Origin: Macrostomum hystrix
Lineage: Eukaryota > Platyhelminthes > Macrostomidae
Direction: 5' to 3'
Length of the DNA: 64,000 nt
NCBI GenBank assembly: GCA_950097015.1
Contig: CATNEN010000003.1
Location: 4,133,501 to 4,197,500 of the forward strand
A program made the translations under genes and the position numbers. The notes beneath the pieces were generated by a model. That model searched no databases and was not told where the DNA came from. It saw only the letters and a program-made list of their open reading frames with translations. Below, piece after piece: positions 34,301 through 49,300 of this stretch (position 1 is the first letter of the stretch; each line of letters opens with the position of its first letter).

Positions 34301-37300
34301 TACCTGCAAGATCAAGTTCGTGCTTCAACCGAGCGCTCAGAGAGCCAGGTTACCATGGAGCGGGCTAGCCAGTTGAAGAAAAAGTGGAGCCACTTTCTCA
34401 TCGACTTGCAAGAATTTCGCTCCCAAGTTGACCTCAATCTCAGCTTCCGCGACTCGTCTAGAAAAGTCGAAACCTACATAAGTGAACTATGGTTCTTTCT
34501 CAAAAGCAAGCGTCAGGAGCTTGACCAGACTGAAGATCCAATCACTTTTGATCGCATCGAGAAGGAGCTACAAGATCGGTTGAACACAGTACCTCAGGAA
34601 ATCGACCAGGAACTCAGAAACCTCAGCGAGCTCTCCTTCCAGTTGTACGGTTCCTCCGGGCCTCAACGAGTGCACCCGCTGACTGTGAAAGCCCAGGACA
34701 CAATCGGTGCTCTGAAGTCACTTGACGATGAATGCGTCCAGAAGAATGAGCGCATACGTGAGTCACAAGGCCCTCTGCAGGCGCCAGTGATCACACAGCC
34801 ACTACGAAATATTCAAGTAGAGGAGGGCTGCCCTGTCACTCTGGAGGTCGCCTATAAGGAGGATCCACGATGCCAAACAGCTAGTCCTCAGTGGTTCAAA
34901 GATGGTATACCAGTGGACAGCCCTGATTACAAGACTCGGGCCTACCCGGGGCACGCTACCCTTACGATCGATGAAACTTTCGGAGATGACTCGGCCAAGT
35001 ACACGTGCAAGGTGAGCAATCCAGCAGGTTCAGATGAGAGCAGTGCCTTTCTTAGTGTGATCGAGACGCATCGAACTTTGGAGCCGCCCGATTTCACGAA
35101 GCAGCTTCGATCTTTTGACGTTCTCGAAGGGGAACCACTGTCCTTAGAGTGCCACGTAATCGGTGAGCCGTTTCCAAAAGTGCGCTGGTTTCGAAATGAC
35201 ATTAACCTGGACGCATCACCTGAGTATGTTATTACTCTAATCAACGGAGTATGCACGTTGAAGGCGCGCAGCATGCAGCCGATGCACGCTGGTCGGTACG
35301 TTTGTAAGGCGACATCCTCGGCTGGGTCCGCATCTACCACCTGTTTGGTTGGCATCAGGCAGTTGCAGAGGCCCGTTATACTTCAACAGCTTCCATCGAC
35401 TGCAGTCGATATTGGCGCTCCTGTGAGAATGGAGACAAAATTTGAGGCAATGCCGCCACCAGAAGTATCCTGGTTGAAGGATGGAGCGCCGCTGTTCGAC
35501 TCTCCTGGCCGTAGAATCACTGTCGGACCCAACTCCACTAGTATAATGATAGATCGCGCTGAGCCACGAGATCAAGGTCGCTATTCAGTGTCCGTTAAAA
35601 ACCCGGCTGGCCAGGCTCAAACTAGCGGCGCGCTGAGCGTTGGCGGACCGGAAGACGTGATGGATTCTCAGCAAAGAAGTTCACAGATGAAGAGACAGGC
35701 GCAGCCTCTACAAGAAGATTGGCAGCAGCCTAAGCAAGCGAAGCAGCAGAATCTTGGCGGCTCTAAGCCTGTGTTTGTATCTCCACTGAAAGACGTCACT
35801 GTACCTGAAGGAGCGCCTGTTCGGCTTGATTGCTCAGTTGCAGGTGTTCCAGACCCTTCTGTCGAGTGGTTCAAATCTGGTCGATCAATTATGGAGTCAT
35901 CTGAATATCAGTTCTCCATTGAAGGAGACAATGTGATCCTGTCCATACCAGAGGCACTCAAGAAGGATTCTGCTGAGTACATGATTCGTGCCTTCAATGA
36001 TTCTGGGTCCGCTGAAAGCCGTTGTCAAGTAAAAGTTCTTCCACCTATCCGAAACGAGGCAGCACCTGTGGATGAATCTGTGGCGCCGACAAGAGCATCT
36101 AAACCACAGCGCGAACTTTGCATGCCTCAGGACGAGGCATGCCTCGGGACGCCGCCAGAGTTTGTTCGTAAGCTGGCCAGTCAGAACTGCAGTGAGGGTG
36201 AGCCCCTAGAGATGTCCGTGCAGATCAAAGGAAACCCAGTACCGCAGGTTGTTTGGTTCAAGGATGGAAAGAAGATTGAGCCGTCGCCTGATTTCATTCT
36301 TGGCAATGACGGGGAAACAAGTTTTATGAAAATACCAGAGGTCTTTCAAGAAGACTCTGGGCGCTACGAAGTGGTCGCCACCAATCCACATGGTACAGCC
36401 AAATCCGGGGCCAACCTGCGCGTCAGGCCGCTATCAACCGACGGAATTAAGATCTCGCCGCAGATGTTTGTTAATCAATCGGCCCAACAGCCACCAGAGT
36501 TCACAAAATTGTTTCGTGACCAGACGGCAAAGACTTCAGAGCCGGTTACTATTTCCTGCGATGTGACTGGCATTCCTGAGCCAGTGGTCCGCTGGACATT
36601 CAACGGCCAGCCTGTGAAGCCCAGTCAGGCGCGTGTGACTGTGCAGGGCAATCGACACAGCCTCAGCATTCCCTGCATTGACAGCAGTCACGCCGGCCGG
36701 TACGCCGCCACAGCGGAGAATCCGCACGGTCGAGCTACCTGTGCAGCTCTACTAGTAGTCGAAGATGCAAAGGAGAATCGCTATTTTCCCAGAACTACCT
36801 ATGAGACTGCCACTCATGTTATCAGCAAGAAGTATTCTGCCTCAGCGGAGCATCTGCAGCCTATGCGTGTGGTGCCTTTGCTACCGTGGCGCCCAGCCAG
36901 CCCGAGGTAATTTAGACGATTTTTGTTGCACCTTTTTCTCAGGCTTTACTAAATAAAAAAATAAATAACTAAGTACATTGATTTTTTGTAGGTCGCATTC
37001 ATCCTACTACAAGACCGAACTGTCAGGTCAAGCATTTGCCCCCGTCGACCTAACGTTCAGCCTGCCGATACCGCCAGAATTTATCAAGCCAATCAAGTCC
37101 GTGACTGCCAAAGAGGGTGCAAGGGTTGAATTCGACGGATTCCTTGTGGGCAAGCCCGAGCCGACCATCCGATGGTTCCGGGGCGGCCGAGAGCTGCACG
37201 ACAGTCCTGATTTTGAAATCAAATTTAAGGATGGCAAAGTCAGTCTTTCCATTCCGGAAGCTTTTCCTGAAGATCAGGGCACATACACTTGCGAGGCCGC

Positions 37301-40300
37301 CAATAAAGCTGGCCAAGTATCTTCCTCGGCTGAGCTTATTATCCGAGCCAGGACTCTAGCGCCTGTCTTCCTGAAGGGACTCGAGAGCCAGCAGGTGTTT
37401 GAGGGCCAGCCGGTGCACTTCGTTGTAAAAGTCGGTGGCGACGATTCTACTCGCGTGTCCTGGTACCGAGATGGAAGTCGAATTGAAAGCTCCCCAGACT
37501 TCATCATTGAGCAGATCGGTGACCTGCACACGCTGAAGATTCCGGAGTGCTTTACGGAAGACAGTGGACGCTACACAGTGACGGCTACTAATGAGAGCGG
37601 TGAGGTTGTGTCATCGGCAACTCTAACTGTCAAAGAAGTTGCAGGCAGCAGTGAGGAGCCACCAGCTACTAAGCGGAAAAAGAAAACTGGATTAGAGTAC
37701 CAGTATCAAACTGATCATCCACAATACCCTGTGGCACCAAAGGTGGCCGAGGAGTCAGTTTCCATAGCAAACATTCAACCAATCACTCATCAGCCGCCGC
37801 AATCGCCGCCAAGATTCACGCAGCGCTTGATGCCTGTCTATTCATCTAACGAGGGTGACCGGCTCACTATTTTTGTTCAGTTTGAGGGCCAACCGGCACC
37901 AGCAGTGAACTGGTTCAAGAACGGTGCACCAATTCTAGAATCGTCAGACTACTCGGTGTTCACAACAGAGTTCGAATCGCGGCTGACAATACCGGAGGTA
38001 TTTCCAGAAGACTCGGGCAGCTATGCCTGCGCAATTGAAAATCCTGCTGGCAACGATACATGCGAGTCAAGCCTGGCTGTCCAGCCTCGACCGCCGCCAC
38101 AGGAGCCGCCGGCTTTTGTGTTGCCTCTCCGCCCGGTGCATCTGCGCACTGGCGAGCGAGCCACATTCCAGGTGGAGTTTACAGGCCAACCGAGGCCTAG
38201 CGTTGAGTGGTACCTTAGCGGCCGACGCTTGCACAACTCACCAGCCTGCCAAATCGGTGTTATCGGACAACGATCAACCCTAGAGGTGCCTCGGGTCGAT
38301 GATTCATTTTCAGGCTTGCTGGAGTGCGTGTTGCACAATCCAGCAGGCTCGCGATCCACCGAGGCTCCTATCACCGTGGAGCCATCCGAGATACCCGCCA
38401 AGTTCATTCAGCGTCTTGCTCCCGGTTACAGTAAGCCGGAAGGCGCAAGCGTTCGCATGACAGTTCGCTTCTCCGGTGACCCGACTCCATCAGTTATTTG
38501 GTTTAAAGACGGCCAACTACTGGAGAGCTCGCCGGACATCCAGATACAAGCGGGGCCAGGAGAATCCAGTGTGTTTATTCCCGAAGCATTCGCTGAAGAC
38601 TCTGGCGAATTCTCCTGTACAATCGAGAATTCGACCGGCCGCGAGACCTGCGTCTCTGAGTTGAGCGTTGTCGATGTGGCGCGCCCAGATGAGTCCATGC
38701 CTGGCGAAGAGAAGCCACGATTCACAAAGAAACTCTTCCCGATCAGCGTAGATGAGGGTCAAAGAGCAGTGTTCGAAGTGACGGTCGCGGGCTACCCTGC
38801 GCCAACTGTTGCCTGGTACAAGGACGGAGTCCGGGTCAGCGATTCTGGTGACATCGACGGGCGACGCATTCACGTGAATCAGACTGGCGGTACCGCTACT
38901 CTAGTCATCAGCTCGGCAGTGGAATCAGACAGTGGTGTTGTCGCTTGCGTAGCAGAAAATCCACTTGGCCGTGAGACTACCGATGTGGCCCTGCGAGTCA
39001 ATCCTGCGATGCGGCCGCCAAGATTTATCGGCGGCTTGGAGCCACAGATGTCAGTCAACGCTGGTGACGATGTTGTCCTAGGTGTTCGCTTTGATGGCCG
39101 ACCGGTGCCGCGTGTGACGTGGCTGTGGAACGGCGCGCCAATACCGGAGGGTCCGCACGCTCGCATGGAGGAGTTCGGCAACCAGGCTACAATCACCCTG
39201 GCGCAGTGCCAGCCAGAGCAGAGCGGCGTGATCGCCTGCGTGCTGCATAATCCGGCCGGGACTGAGCGCTCCGAATCGCTGCTGACAGTGCGACCTAAGC
39301 AGGTTGTGCCAAGTTTCAAAAGACGCTTGCAGCCAGTCAATGTCAAGGAGGGCGAAAAAGCGATCTTCATTGTAGAAGTGGCTGGCGATCCAAGGCCTGA
39401 AGTGTTCTGGAAACGCGAAAATCTGCCAGTAGAAAGTTCAACCGACTTCCAGATCGCCGCAGTGGGTACAGTGCACTCGTTGACAATACCTGAGTGCTTC
39501 CCGGAGGACGCTGGTCTATTTTCTTGCCAGATCAGGAGCGCAGCGGGCTCTGACTCCTGCACAGCGCAACTGACTGTTGTGCCGAAGCGTAAGTGTCTGC
39601 AATCAAATAAATAATTGTTTTCAGTGTTTCATGAAATAATGAAATGTACTCTTTTACACCCGAATATAATCTCAGCCGAAGAAAAAAACAAGAAGCCCCA
39701 ACTGCTAAAGCCGCCGAAGAGCGTGACTGTGGACGAAGGCAGGCCAGCGTCATTTGTGGCTGAGTTCAGTGGCCGCCCGGAGCCTCAGGTTGTCTGGATG
39801 CGCGAAGGCGCCACTATTGAGGCCTCGCCAGACTTCGTGATCGAGACTCCACGACCCGGCTGCTCTGTGCTGCGCATCCCCGAGTGCTTCGCCGAGGACG
39901 CCGGCGCGTTTCAGCTAGTCCTGCAGAATAGCGAAGGTCGCACTGTGTGCGATGTGACTCTCAACGTTCTGGCCAAAGGTGAGTCGATAAGTCGATTTCA
40001 AAATCTTCAGTTCGTAACTTTATATTTTTATGAAAGGCGCATTTCGAAATAATTTTTGTCAAAACCACCCATACTTGTAGCTCCCACGCCGCCACCAGCG
40101 CCACCACCACCACCACTGCCACCGCCCCAGCCGGTCTTGCCTGCCGGTTCCACGAGGCCGCAGTTTGAGCGTCCGCCGCGCAACGCCTGCCTGACAGAAG
40201 GCCAGCCAGTCCAGCTGGATGCCTGTGTCGTCGGCCGACCGTCACCCAGCGTACGCTGGCTCAAGAATGGCCACCCGGTTCGTGACAGTTCCCGGCTCCG

Positions 40301-43300
40301 CTGCAGCTATAATGCCGACACTGGCGAGGCTGCCCTCCACATTGCCATGTGCCTGCCGGAAGACGCCGGCACTTACGCTTGCCAGGCCGTCAATCCGGTG
40401 GGTACCGAATCATGCTCGGCCCAGCTGCTGGAACCCTCCTCTTACCAGGCCTGGCTTGCGGCTGAGCAGGCCCGCCAAGCCAAGGAGGCCGACGTGGCGC
40501 AGAAGCGGTCGCTAGTCAGCGAGCTCGAGTCCAGGTTTACCGCCGCCCCATCAGCCAGACGCCTTTCTGGCACAGACGAACATGACTTTAGCGCAAGTTC
40601 GGCGCCATTCAACCTGAGCAGTTTTGAGCGCGCATTGCTCTCTGAGCCGGCTTGGACGGAGGATCAGGCTCAGCAGATGCGACCGACCGCTCGCATGGTC
40701 AAGCCGACGTTTGTTGAACGCCTTCTTGATCAAAGACTGAAAGAAAACACAGAGACAATATTTTATTGTCGTGTATGGGGCGACCCGATGCCCAGGGTGA
40801 AGTGGTTTTGGAACGGCAAGGTTGTGAAACGCAGCGACCACATCTGGTTTGGACTGGACGAATTCGGGGTGGCCGAGCTGCGAATTCAGAACACACGGCA
40901 TCAGGATCGCGGCTTCTACACCGCCTGTGCCTACAATCCTGTAGGCCGAGATGTCAGCTCCGCTCAGCTGTCGGTGGAGACAACTGGCGAAATCGTACTG
41001 GACAGTTACGTCAGCGAGGACACTCTTAAACAGCTGGCCCGCCTGCGCCGTGAAAAGAAGAAGGACTACGGCGAGTCTGGCATCGACGAGAAGCTATACC
41101 GACCGCACTTCAAGTCCGTTCCTTCTGACTGCGAGGCCCGCGAGGGTGCTGTCCTTCGGCTCGACTCCATTGTCAGCGGCCGGCCGATTCCGGAGATGTT
41201 GTGGTTCCGAGACTCAGTCAAAGTCAACGAGGATGACCTTCACAAGATCGTCATCAACGAGGAGGGTATTCACTCGCTGATTTTCAATAGCCTGGCTGCG
41301 TCTGACTCAGGCGAGTACCTGTGCATCGCGCGCAACCGTGCCGGCGAGGACCGTTTCCAGGTGTGCGTTAACGTCAAGCCGCGCGAGCACGCCAGCGCTC
41401 CGCGATTCCTCCAGAAAATCGCCACGCGCACAGTGAACGAAGGTGAGCCCGTGGAGTTCCAGTGCGCCGTAGAGGGGGCGCCGCAGCCGCTCTTATCCTG
41501 GCAGAAGGACGGCCGCATGATCAACCCGGAACAGACCGAGCGCTACCAGATCGCCGTAGTCGGCTTGACCACATCGCTGACCATTCCCATCGTAGAGCTG
41601 TCTGACGCAGCCTGGTTCCAGTGCACAGCGGCCAACATTGCTGGCACAGCGTGCTCCCGGGCCAAGCTGAACGTGCTGCCGGTGCTGAAAGCGCCAGAGC
41701 CGGAGCGCAAGCTGGTAATCTCAAAGGCCAGCAGCGCGCCGCGTCGAGTGGAGCCAGAACCGGCCCAGCAACCGGAGTGGCTTGTTTCTAGGCGGGTCGA
41801 TGCGTGAGTGTCATTACAACATAATTTAAGCCCCTAAAAAATATTCGTCACCAAACTCAGTCAACATCGTGAATTTGCTTTCCAGTTCTCTAGAGTTGCA
41901 ACCGCAGGCTATGTCAGTGGAGACAGAAAACTATGCGCCAACATTCACCAAGAAGCCGGCGCAGATCACTGTCGCGCAGGGAGGCACCGCCAAGTTCATG
42001 ACTAGAGTGGCGGGCAATCCGCTGCCCGAAGTCACCTGGATGCTGAACGGGAATCAGGTTGAGACGGTGAGTCAGCGATTGTCGAGTCTTGAATTTATCA
42101 TTTAATCTCAAGTGGGTTAACGAAGTCTAGGAAAGGCAGCTCAGGTACATCCCTTTCAAAAAGCCTATGCATTTGATGTTCAAGTTCAACGATGTTTAAA
42201 TCCAATTTTATCATTTAGGAATTTAGCTTTTCAAATGGCGTCAATATATTTCTAGACGCACAATCCATTTCAGCCTACTGTAAGTAGATAATTCGCTCAT
42301 CGTTACCCATCCTTATTTGAAAAAAATAATTCGCAGACTAATCGATTCCGCATCTGGTTCGACGGCATGATGCACAATCTGGAGGTTTCTCGGGCCGAGC
42401 CCGACGACACAGGCGTCGTCGAAGTGGCCGCTGTAAACTCTCTGGGTGAAGTCAGGTGCTCGACAGCGCTGACTGTGGAACCTGCTGCTGATTGGCGCTC
42501 GCAGCTGAAGCCGCTGCAGGGTGAGACGTACTTTTTGGCATTTTCTTAACTTTCTGGCACTTTTGGCGAAGTCCTGGGTTCAAATCAAGATTTGACTTAA
42601 ATTTCGATTTTCCCTATAGTTTATATATGGATACAATCTACCCCTTCTCACAGTCTTCCCTTCTCACAATCGACCAATTCTCACAGTCTTCCCTTCTCAC
42701 AATCTACCCCTTCTCACAGTCTTCCCTTCTCACAATCTACCCCTTCTCACAGTCTTCCCTTCTCACAATCTACCAATTCTCACAGTCTTCCCTTCTCACA
42801 ATCTACCCCTTCTCACAGTCTTCCCTTCTCACAATCTACCCCTTCTCACAGTCTTCCCTTCTCATAATCTACCCCTTCTCACAGTCTTCCCTTCTCACAA
42901 TCTACCAATTCTCATAGTCTCTCCGCATCTCACAATCTACCAATTCTCATAGTCTCTCCGCATCTCACAATCTACCAATTCTCATCGTCTCTCCGCATCT
43001 CACAATCTACCAGTTCTCATAGTCTCTCCGCATCTCACAATCTACCAGTTCTCATAGTCTCTCCGCATCTCACAGTCTACCAGTTCTCATAGTCTCTCCG
43101 CATCTCACAATCTACCAATTCTCATAGTATCTCCGCATCTCACAATCTACCACTTCTCATAGTCTCTCCGCATCTCACAATCTACCAATTTTCATAGTCT
43201 CTCCGCATCTCACAATCTACCAGTTCTCATAGTCTCTCCGCATCTCACAATCTACCAATTTTCATAGTCTCTCCGCATCTCACAATCTACCAATTCTCAT

Positions 43301-46300
43301 AGTATCTCCGCATCTCACGATCTATACCAATTCTCATAGTCTTCGTTTCCCACAATCTCTCTCTCTCTTTCTATTTTTACTACCTACAAAACTCTTGTCC
43401 TAATTCTTAGTTGCAACAATTATTATTTATTGTATTATGTCAACCCTATAGGGCTATAGTTTCCATCGGATTCCCTTAGCTAAAGGGAAGAGAAGACTAA
43501 ATCTATAGCCGCTCTGTCTTTAGCCTGCCTTCCAAATGAACGACCGAATGGCCTCATGCCAGCCACACCCAGCCAGCTCACCCCAGCCTCACTGTTCACA
43601 CCGCTTGCTTAGGTGGAGGGCGTGGTCTCAGCTATCTGTTGAGCTCGCTTAACTCACCTGCTAACCGCATCAGCTGGCATGTCCTGTTCTGCGTAGCTTA
43701 GTAACTACAGTTAAAGTTGCTTCCAGTTCTAACTGATTCTAGACTTACTATTATGTGTGTCCCTTGTGTATGTCTATACCTATCTCACTCTCACTCTATA
43801 TCCCTCATGATTTCTTTTCTTCTACATTCTTCTTTCATCGCAATCTTATTTACAGGCGGGCTGTGGGCACTGATCATTTAATGTTAGTAGACCCACAGCC
43901 AGCATGGAAGCAATTCTGCCCATTTCGCTAACTAGTAAACACACACGCACACAGATACCATACACAGGCACTCTCGCACAGGTTTGTACATCTGCCCTGG
44001 CTTTCTTTCTCATTGTCTGGCAGTGTACACTCTCCTTGTACCCTGGAGGTGGGTCCTCAAGGGCGTATATTTCACAACAAGCCCAAAAGCCTTTTCGGAA
44101 TCGGAACCGTGCTCAGGGACCTTGATGAGAGGCGAATGCGTTAGACTGCTCTGCCACTGACCCTTCTCATCCCTAGTCTACATCTACTATCCATTCCTAA
44201 TCTACTTCTCTCATTGTCACTCTAATTTTCTCGAATTCCTTCCCTTATCTCGCGTCTCGCACTCGTCTCCGTGTCCCATCCAGAGCAGGCATCCATCATT
44301 GACATTAAAAAATCTAATTCTTTCCTATTTCCACTGGAAAATCAGAATCCTGGGGCAAGTCCCAGCCTTGCCTGACTCTTTCTACCATGTCGTCAGTCCA
44401 TGCGTGCCTCTGTAATCAGAAGCTGCAGCTGCTGCGCGAAGGTGCTCCAACGAAGCTCGGCTAGCAGCTGATCTGGAGCTCGCGTACTCCAATGACTAAT
44501 CAATCCGGACTGCGAGACTGAAATTAAACCTCAACTCCTCACTGCTCGGGAATGCTCGGTTGGGATTTCATTTCGACTGAAAAAGAATCTTTCCCACCAC
44601 CCGCCTGCTTCCCCTGACAAGCATGGACTGTGTTCTCATTTGTGTGTACGAGGTACTGGCCAGATGAAGCTGTGACAGGTTTGACAGCCCGCGCACCGGT
44701 AACTAGTCAGTCCTGATTTCCTGCCAGGCAGCCAGCAGTATTTCAGGCAGCTAATATTCATTTATCTGTTGCTTCTCATCTTTTTCATCTAGCTTCTTTC
44801 GCTTCTATCAGAAATCACTATTTTAGTAAATGACGAAGTAAACGAGAGAAATATAAGCAATCTGGTGCAGTTTGCATTCCATTGGCGTACAAATAACTTA
44901 GGGAAAATATTATAGATTGGGAAAAACTGATTGAGTCTCAGAATCAGCGAACAATGGCAGACGAAATCCATTAGCAATGAAAGAGTTGCATGGTCTGAGA
45001 CTGGGCTCGGAGCTGGCATCAGTCCAAATATATAGTATCGCGGTTTTTCTACGGTTATAATTGCGCTTTAACAGTCTTTTTGCTATCCTACGAGCGAAAA
45101 CCAACCAAAACTCTTCCACGATAATTCGATGCGGAAGTTTCTTTTTCGAGGCTCACGATTTTCAGTAAAACGCTGACATCAAGCCATCGAAGCATTGGCA
45201 CCGTCGGCGAAGTCAGCCGTCGCCGCCTCATCGACAGCCACCAATCCAGCGATGGTGTTCCTAGTCGGATCCTTCTTGACGCCTCCTCTGGAAGCTCCGG
45301 CCGGCTGCTGTGGCCTTGTATCGGTCCAAAGGGCAGCGTGTTGTCCACCGGCCAGGTGCAGCCGTTTGCTGGCCTGATGCGCCATGCTGCAGACCGGGTA
45401 GCAGCACAGGCAAGGCACGAACAGGGCCAGCAGGCAGACGCAGCTCCAGGACTTCAACCGGTCCAGCAGCGTCGACCTAGCCCCGTCGGTGTCGTCTTCT
45501 CCATTTTCGTCGTTTTCATCATCGTCAAAGTCGTCGCCTTTGCTTCTGTCGGTCAGGCTGGCTGCATATCTTCGGGCCGGCTCGACTGCGTTGTTGCTGC
45601 CGTCGTCGGCCGCGCTGTCGTTGCTTCTGGCCCGGCGGCGTCCAGAGCGCAGCTGGCAGGGCTTGATGTAGTCGCCTTCATCGTCGGCACAGCAGTGGTA
45701 TGAGACGCCGTCAGCCAGGGTCAGGCAGGTCAGCCGATCGATGCAGGTCTTAACCTGGTCGGGTGCCTCCGGACAGGCGCCTTTCGGATTGTGTCGATCG
45801 TCGAATAGACGTAGGCAGTAGCGACAAACCTGCTGGTGGGCTCGACCACTGCGGCTGGAAGAGGCCGCCGCCACTGCTGTCGAATCGGTTGGTGCCCCGT
45901 TTCGCAGAGCGTCCTGTCGAACCAGCGGCACTGTATTTCGTCGCATCGAGATTCGACTTGCCTCGCCTCGCTTGATGCCATCGCCAGCGTCTGGCTCGAC
46001 ACCCGAAGATAGCGTCGGTGCCATCGGGGGCGGCGGCGGTTGCGGCGGAGGCATAGGCGATTCAGAGCGACGCAGCAGATGCGGGTCAATGTCGGCAGAA
46101 GTTAGCGAAGTGACAGAAGGCGATAATGCGGGCTGCCGATCCGTGGTCATTTCTAAGAATTTATAAGTTTCCAAGTTTGGCTTGAGTTTTTTTTACTGCA
46201 ATACAATCATGCTCACTTATCTTTTACTACCTGATGCACTTTAGGAAGAAGAGTTTTCACGGCCACTCTCGTGCGCCCAAGTTTTCTTCACGCCTCAGCC

Positions 46301-49300
46301 TCTCAGCTGGCATCTGTGTTCTCCCACGGGAACGGATTATAAGCCTCCACCGAAGCGTCTCACGACCCTGGGCTCCCAGTATCAGCTCAAGCGTTCCAGC
46401 CTACTGAAAAGCTCTCCTTTGTCCCTAGTCACATCCGCAAACCTTACTCCGAAGGTGCTGCCACTTCAAAGCAACACAGAGGAATAGAAAGATGAAAATT
46501 GAATAAGTCTTTCATTCAGAGACCTTCCTGGCTCAAAGGTTCCTCCTTCCCGCAGTGAGGAATTCGCACTTCTCCCCTGGCCCAGTTGGCCTCTGATGTG
46601 GTTAACTTTTTTCTTATTTACTACTATTCGTCAGTCAAGCTGAGCTTTCTACTAGGCCGCTCTACTCACACTCGCACAAGCAGGTCTTTCAACTTCGTTT
46701 CCTTTATTTCGGTGTTTCTTATTTGTTGCTAGTGCTTTTTCCCCGCCAACCCCTCAAAAAAAATTCGCGCAACCGCGCCAGCTGCTTATCGAAGCTCCGA
46801 TTCGCGAGACACGAATACACCTGTGCGTGCCTCGCGTTTGTGGGAACCGTCGATCCTGAGGAGCTGGGTCACGCTTCCAGAAAAAACTAAACCCAACTGA
46901 CTTGTTGGACTTTTTTTCTTAAATCGAATACGACAGAGAAAAATGGGCTTATTAACGCATAAATATAACTAAGTTCTTACCTGAACTTAATCGTTGTCCA
47001 ATTCAATTGTGCGAATTGCCAAAGCTGTGCTATGACTATGATGCAACTAAACTTACAGCGGCACCGCAACTGGTTATCGCCTTGTGGCCTCTTTTGCCAG
47101 AATCCGTCTCGCTCACCCCAACCCTGTACCCGCTCCCCCACCCCCCTCTCTCTCTGCCTCTGCTAGCTATCGCCCTAATCCGATCTTTTTTCGGCCTCTC
47201 TATCCGGCGGGATGGGATTCACAGGCAACCTCCCCTCCTTCTGTCCCAACCATCCGCGTAGCCAGCTGGGGTTGGGCGGTAGGAGAAGCGGCAAGATGGC
47301 TTCATTTTTGGATGACGCAGAAAAAATAACTAGTGGGCGGGGCCATTGTGTGTAGACCATTTCCAATACGAATGACGGCCCCATCTGAGGGCGGCAAGGA
47401 GGCCGCCGGAAGGAGGGGCGGAGCAAGGGATCTGTCCAACCTGCCTCCGCTTCAGCAGCCGGGTGTACAGAGAAATCCATCGAACAAAAATCTGCCTGCC
47501 GGCTCCGCGATCCAAGATTTTTCTCAGCGTTTTTTTGATGTTTGCATTCTGAAGGAATGGATTGCTAGTCTATCCTCTCGGTGGATCAAGGAATAGAATG
47601 GATTGCTTGTCTTGGGTGTGTTAGTAACTAACGAGCCATACAGATCGTATAAAATTTATTCGCCTGTAAATTTACATTTTTCAATTGCTTACTGTAGGAA
47701 CAGTTAAATTATGGCGGTTTGTAGGGCTGCTATAATTGCTCACTGGCCCAGCTGTGTCTCGTGATTATTCGGACTAATTGTCTCCCCTCCCCTTACCTGT
47801 CGATCGGCTAGGCTTGGGGAGACAGGTCACGAAAAACTATCAGTCTTTTAGCCCAGTCACTAATTAGCCAACAGGTAAAAATTGAGACTGATTAAAGAAT
47901 AATTTCTAAGAAAAAATCTTCCACCTCCGCGCATCCTGTTGCAAAAATCTCCCTTCCCTCCCCCCGATCCTCTTTCGCAGCTTTCCGACGTGGGCCGCCG
48001 GAACCGACGGACGCGGAGGCGGTGTCGCCGCGTGACAACAGCAGCACCGGCAAGGCCCCTATATTCAGCCGCCTCCTGCAGCCGGTGCGGGCGCACGAGC
48101 TGCAGCCTGTCAGGTGAGAAGCAGGTGGAGCTGAGGGTGGCTCTGCGCCGTCTGGGCCTGCTGAATGTGTCTTGAATGTTAATAATAAAAAAAATAATAA
48201 TAATTGTAATAAAGTCAGCGTGGCTTGCAGAGAGAGAAGTTTTTCAGAGCAGGCCAAGCCTAGCTCTCTAAATAAATATAAGTTTATTTCTCAGCCTGAC
48301 CAGGCTGACCAATCAGCCGCTACCTCTGGGCGTGCACGCGCTCCAGAGTACGCACATGCGCGAGTACATTGTGTGAGAGAGAGAGAAAAATAACACCCTC
48401 AATCCCCTACTCTGCACTGATAGCGAAACGCAGTCACCACATCCCTCCACACGTAGACGAAAAAGAAGCAAAAAAAAGGAACAAAAAAAAAGAAAAGAAA
48501 ATGCTTCCCAGCACCACGACAACAATAACAAAAAAAAATCGAAGGAGCAAAGACCACGCGAAAGCTGTGAAAAAAAAGTCTGTCAAGAAAAAACAAAAAA
48601 ACACATTCAGTTGTACGTCAACCTGTCCGGGCATTTTCGGCTCCTCTGTGAACGCCGCGCCTGTGGAGTCGGAGGAAGCGGCGGCTGCATGGGTGGCGGC
48701 GGCGCGGTCGGTGGCTGTGCGGGCGGCGGCGGCGTGGGCGGCAGTCGCGGCGGAACCTCTGCCTCAGCCGATTCGTAGCGCAGGTCGTCATTTATTGGCT
48801 GTTCCGTGCTTCCAGAGGTCCGCGGTTCGATGCCTGCAGAGGCTACATGGTCGGCGTGGCGGCGTACAATGCGATCATCAGGCAGCCGGCACTCGTAGGA
48901 CAAAGGCGCCGTTTGTCGGCTGATGCTGGCCGGCAGCCACTTCTGCTGACCCGTGAAATCCCGCACTACGACGTCGTCGCCTTCCTCGAAGGACCTCGAT
49001 CTGGCGCGCCTGTCGTGTTGTAGCTTCTGTGCTTCCTGTCGCCGCGTGACCACAGCCGAGACGTCCGGACGTACCAGATCCAGCAGCGTTCGCAGAGGCC
49101 GGCCCATCATCAGCTGGCTCGGCGGAACGCCAGTCGTGCTGTGCGGAGTCACCCGGTAGGTCAGCAGGAATCTAGCGAGCCGAGTCTGCAGAGCCGCCGG
49201 CCGTCCCTTCACCAGAGCCGCCTTCACTGTTTGTACCGCGCGTTCTGCCAGGCCGTTGGACGCCGGATGATAAGGCGACACCTTGACATGCCGGATGCCG

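Noticed and set aside
42627-42917. A 96-codon frame of repeated FSQSSLLTIYP
   Set aside because: A non-coding minisatellite with a unit length divisible by three that happens to lack stops; it lies within an intron.
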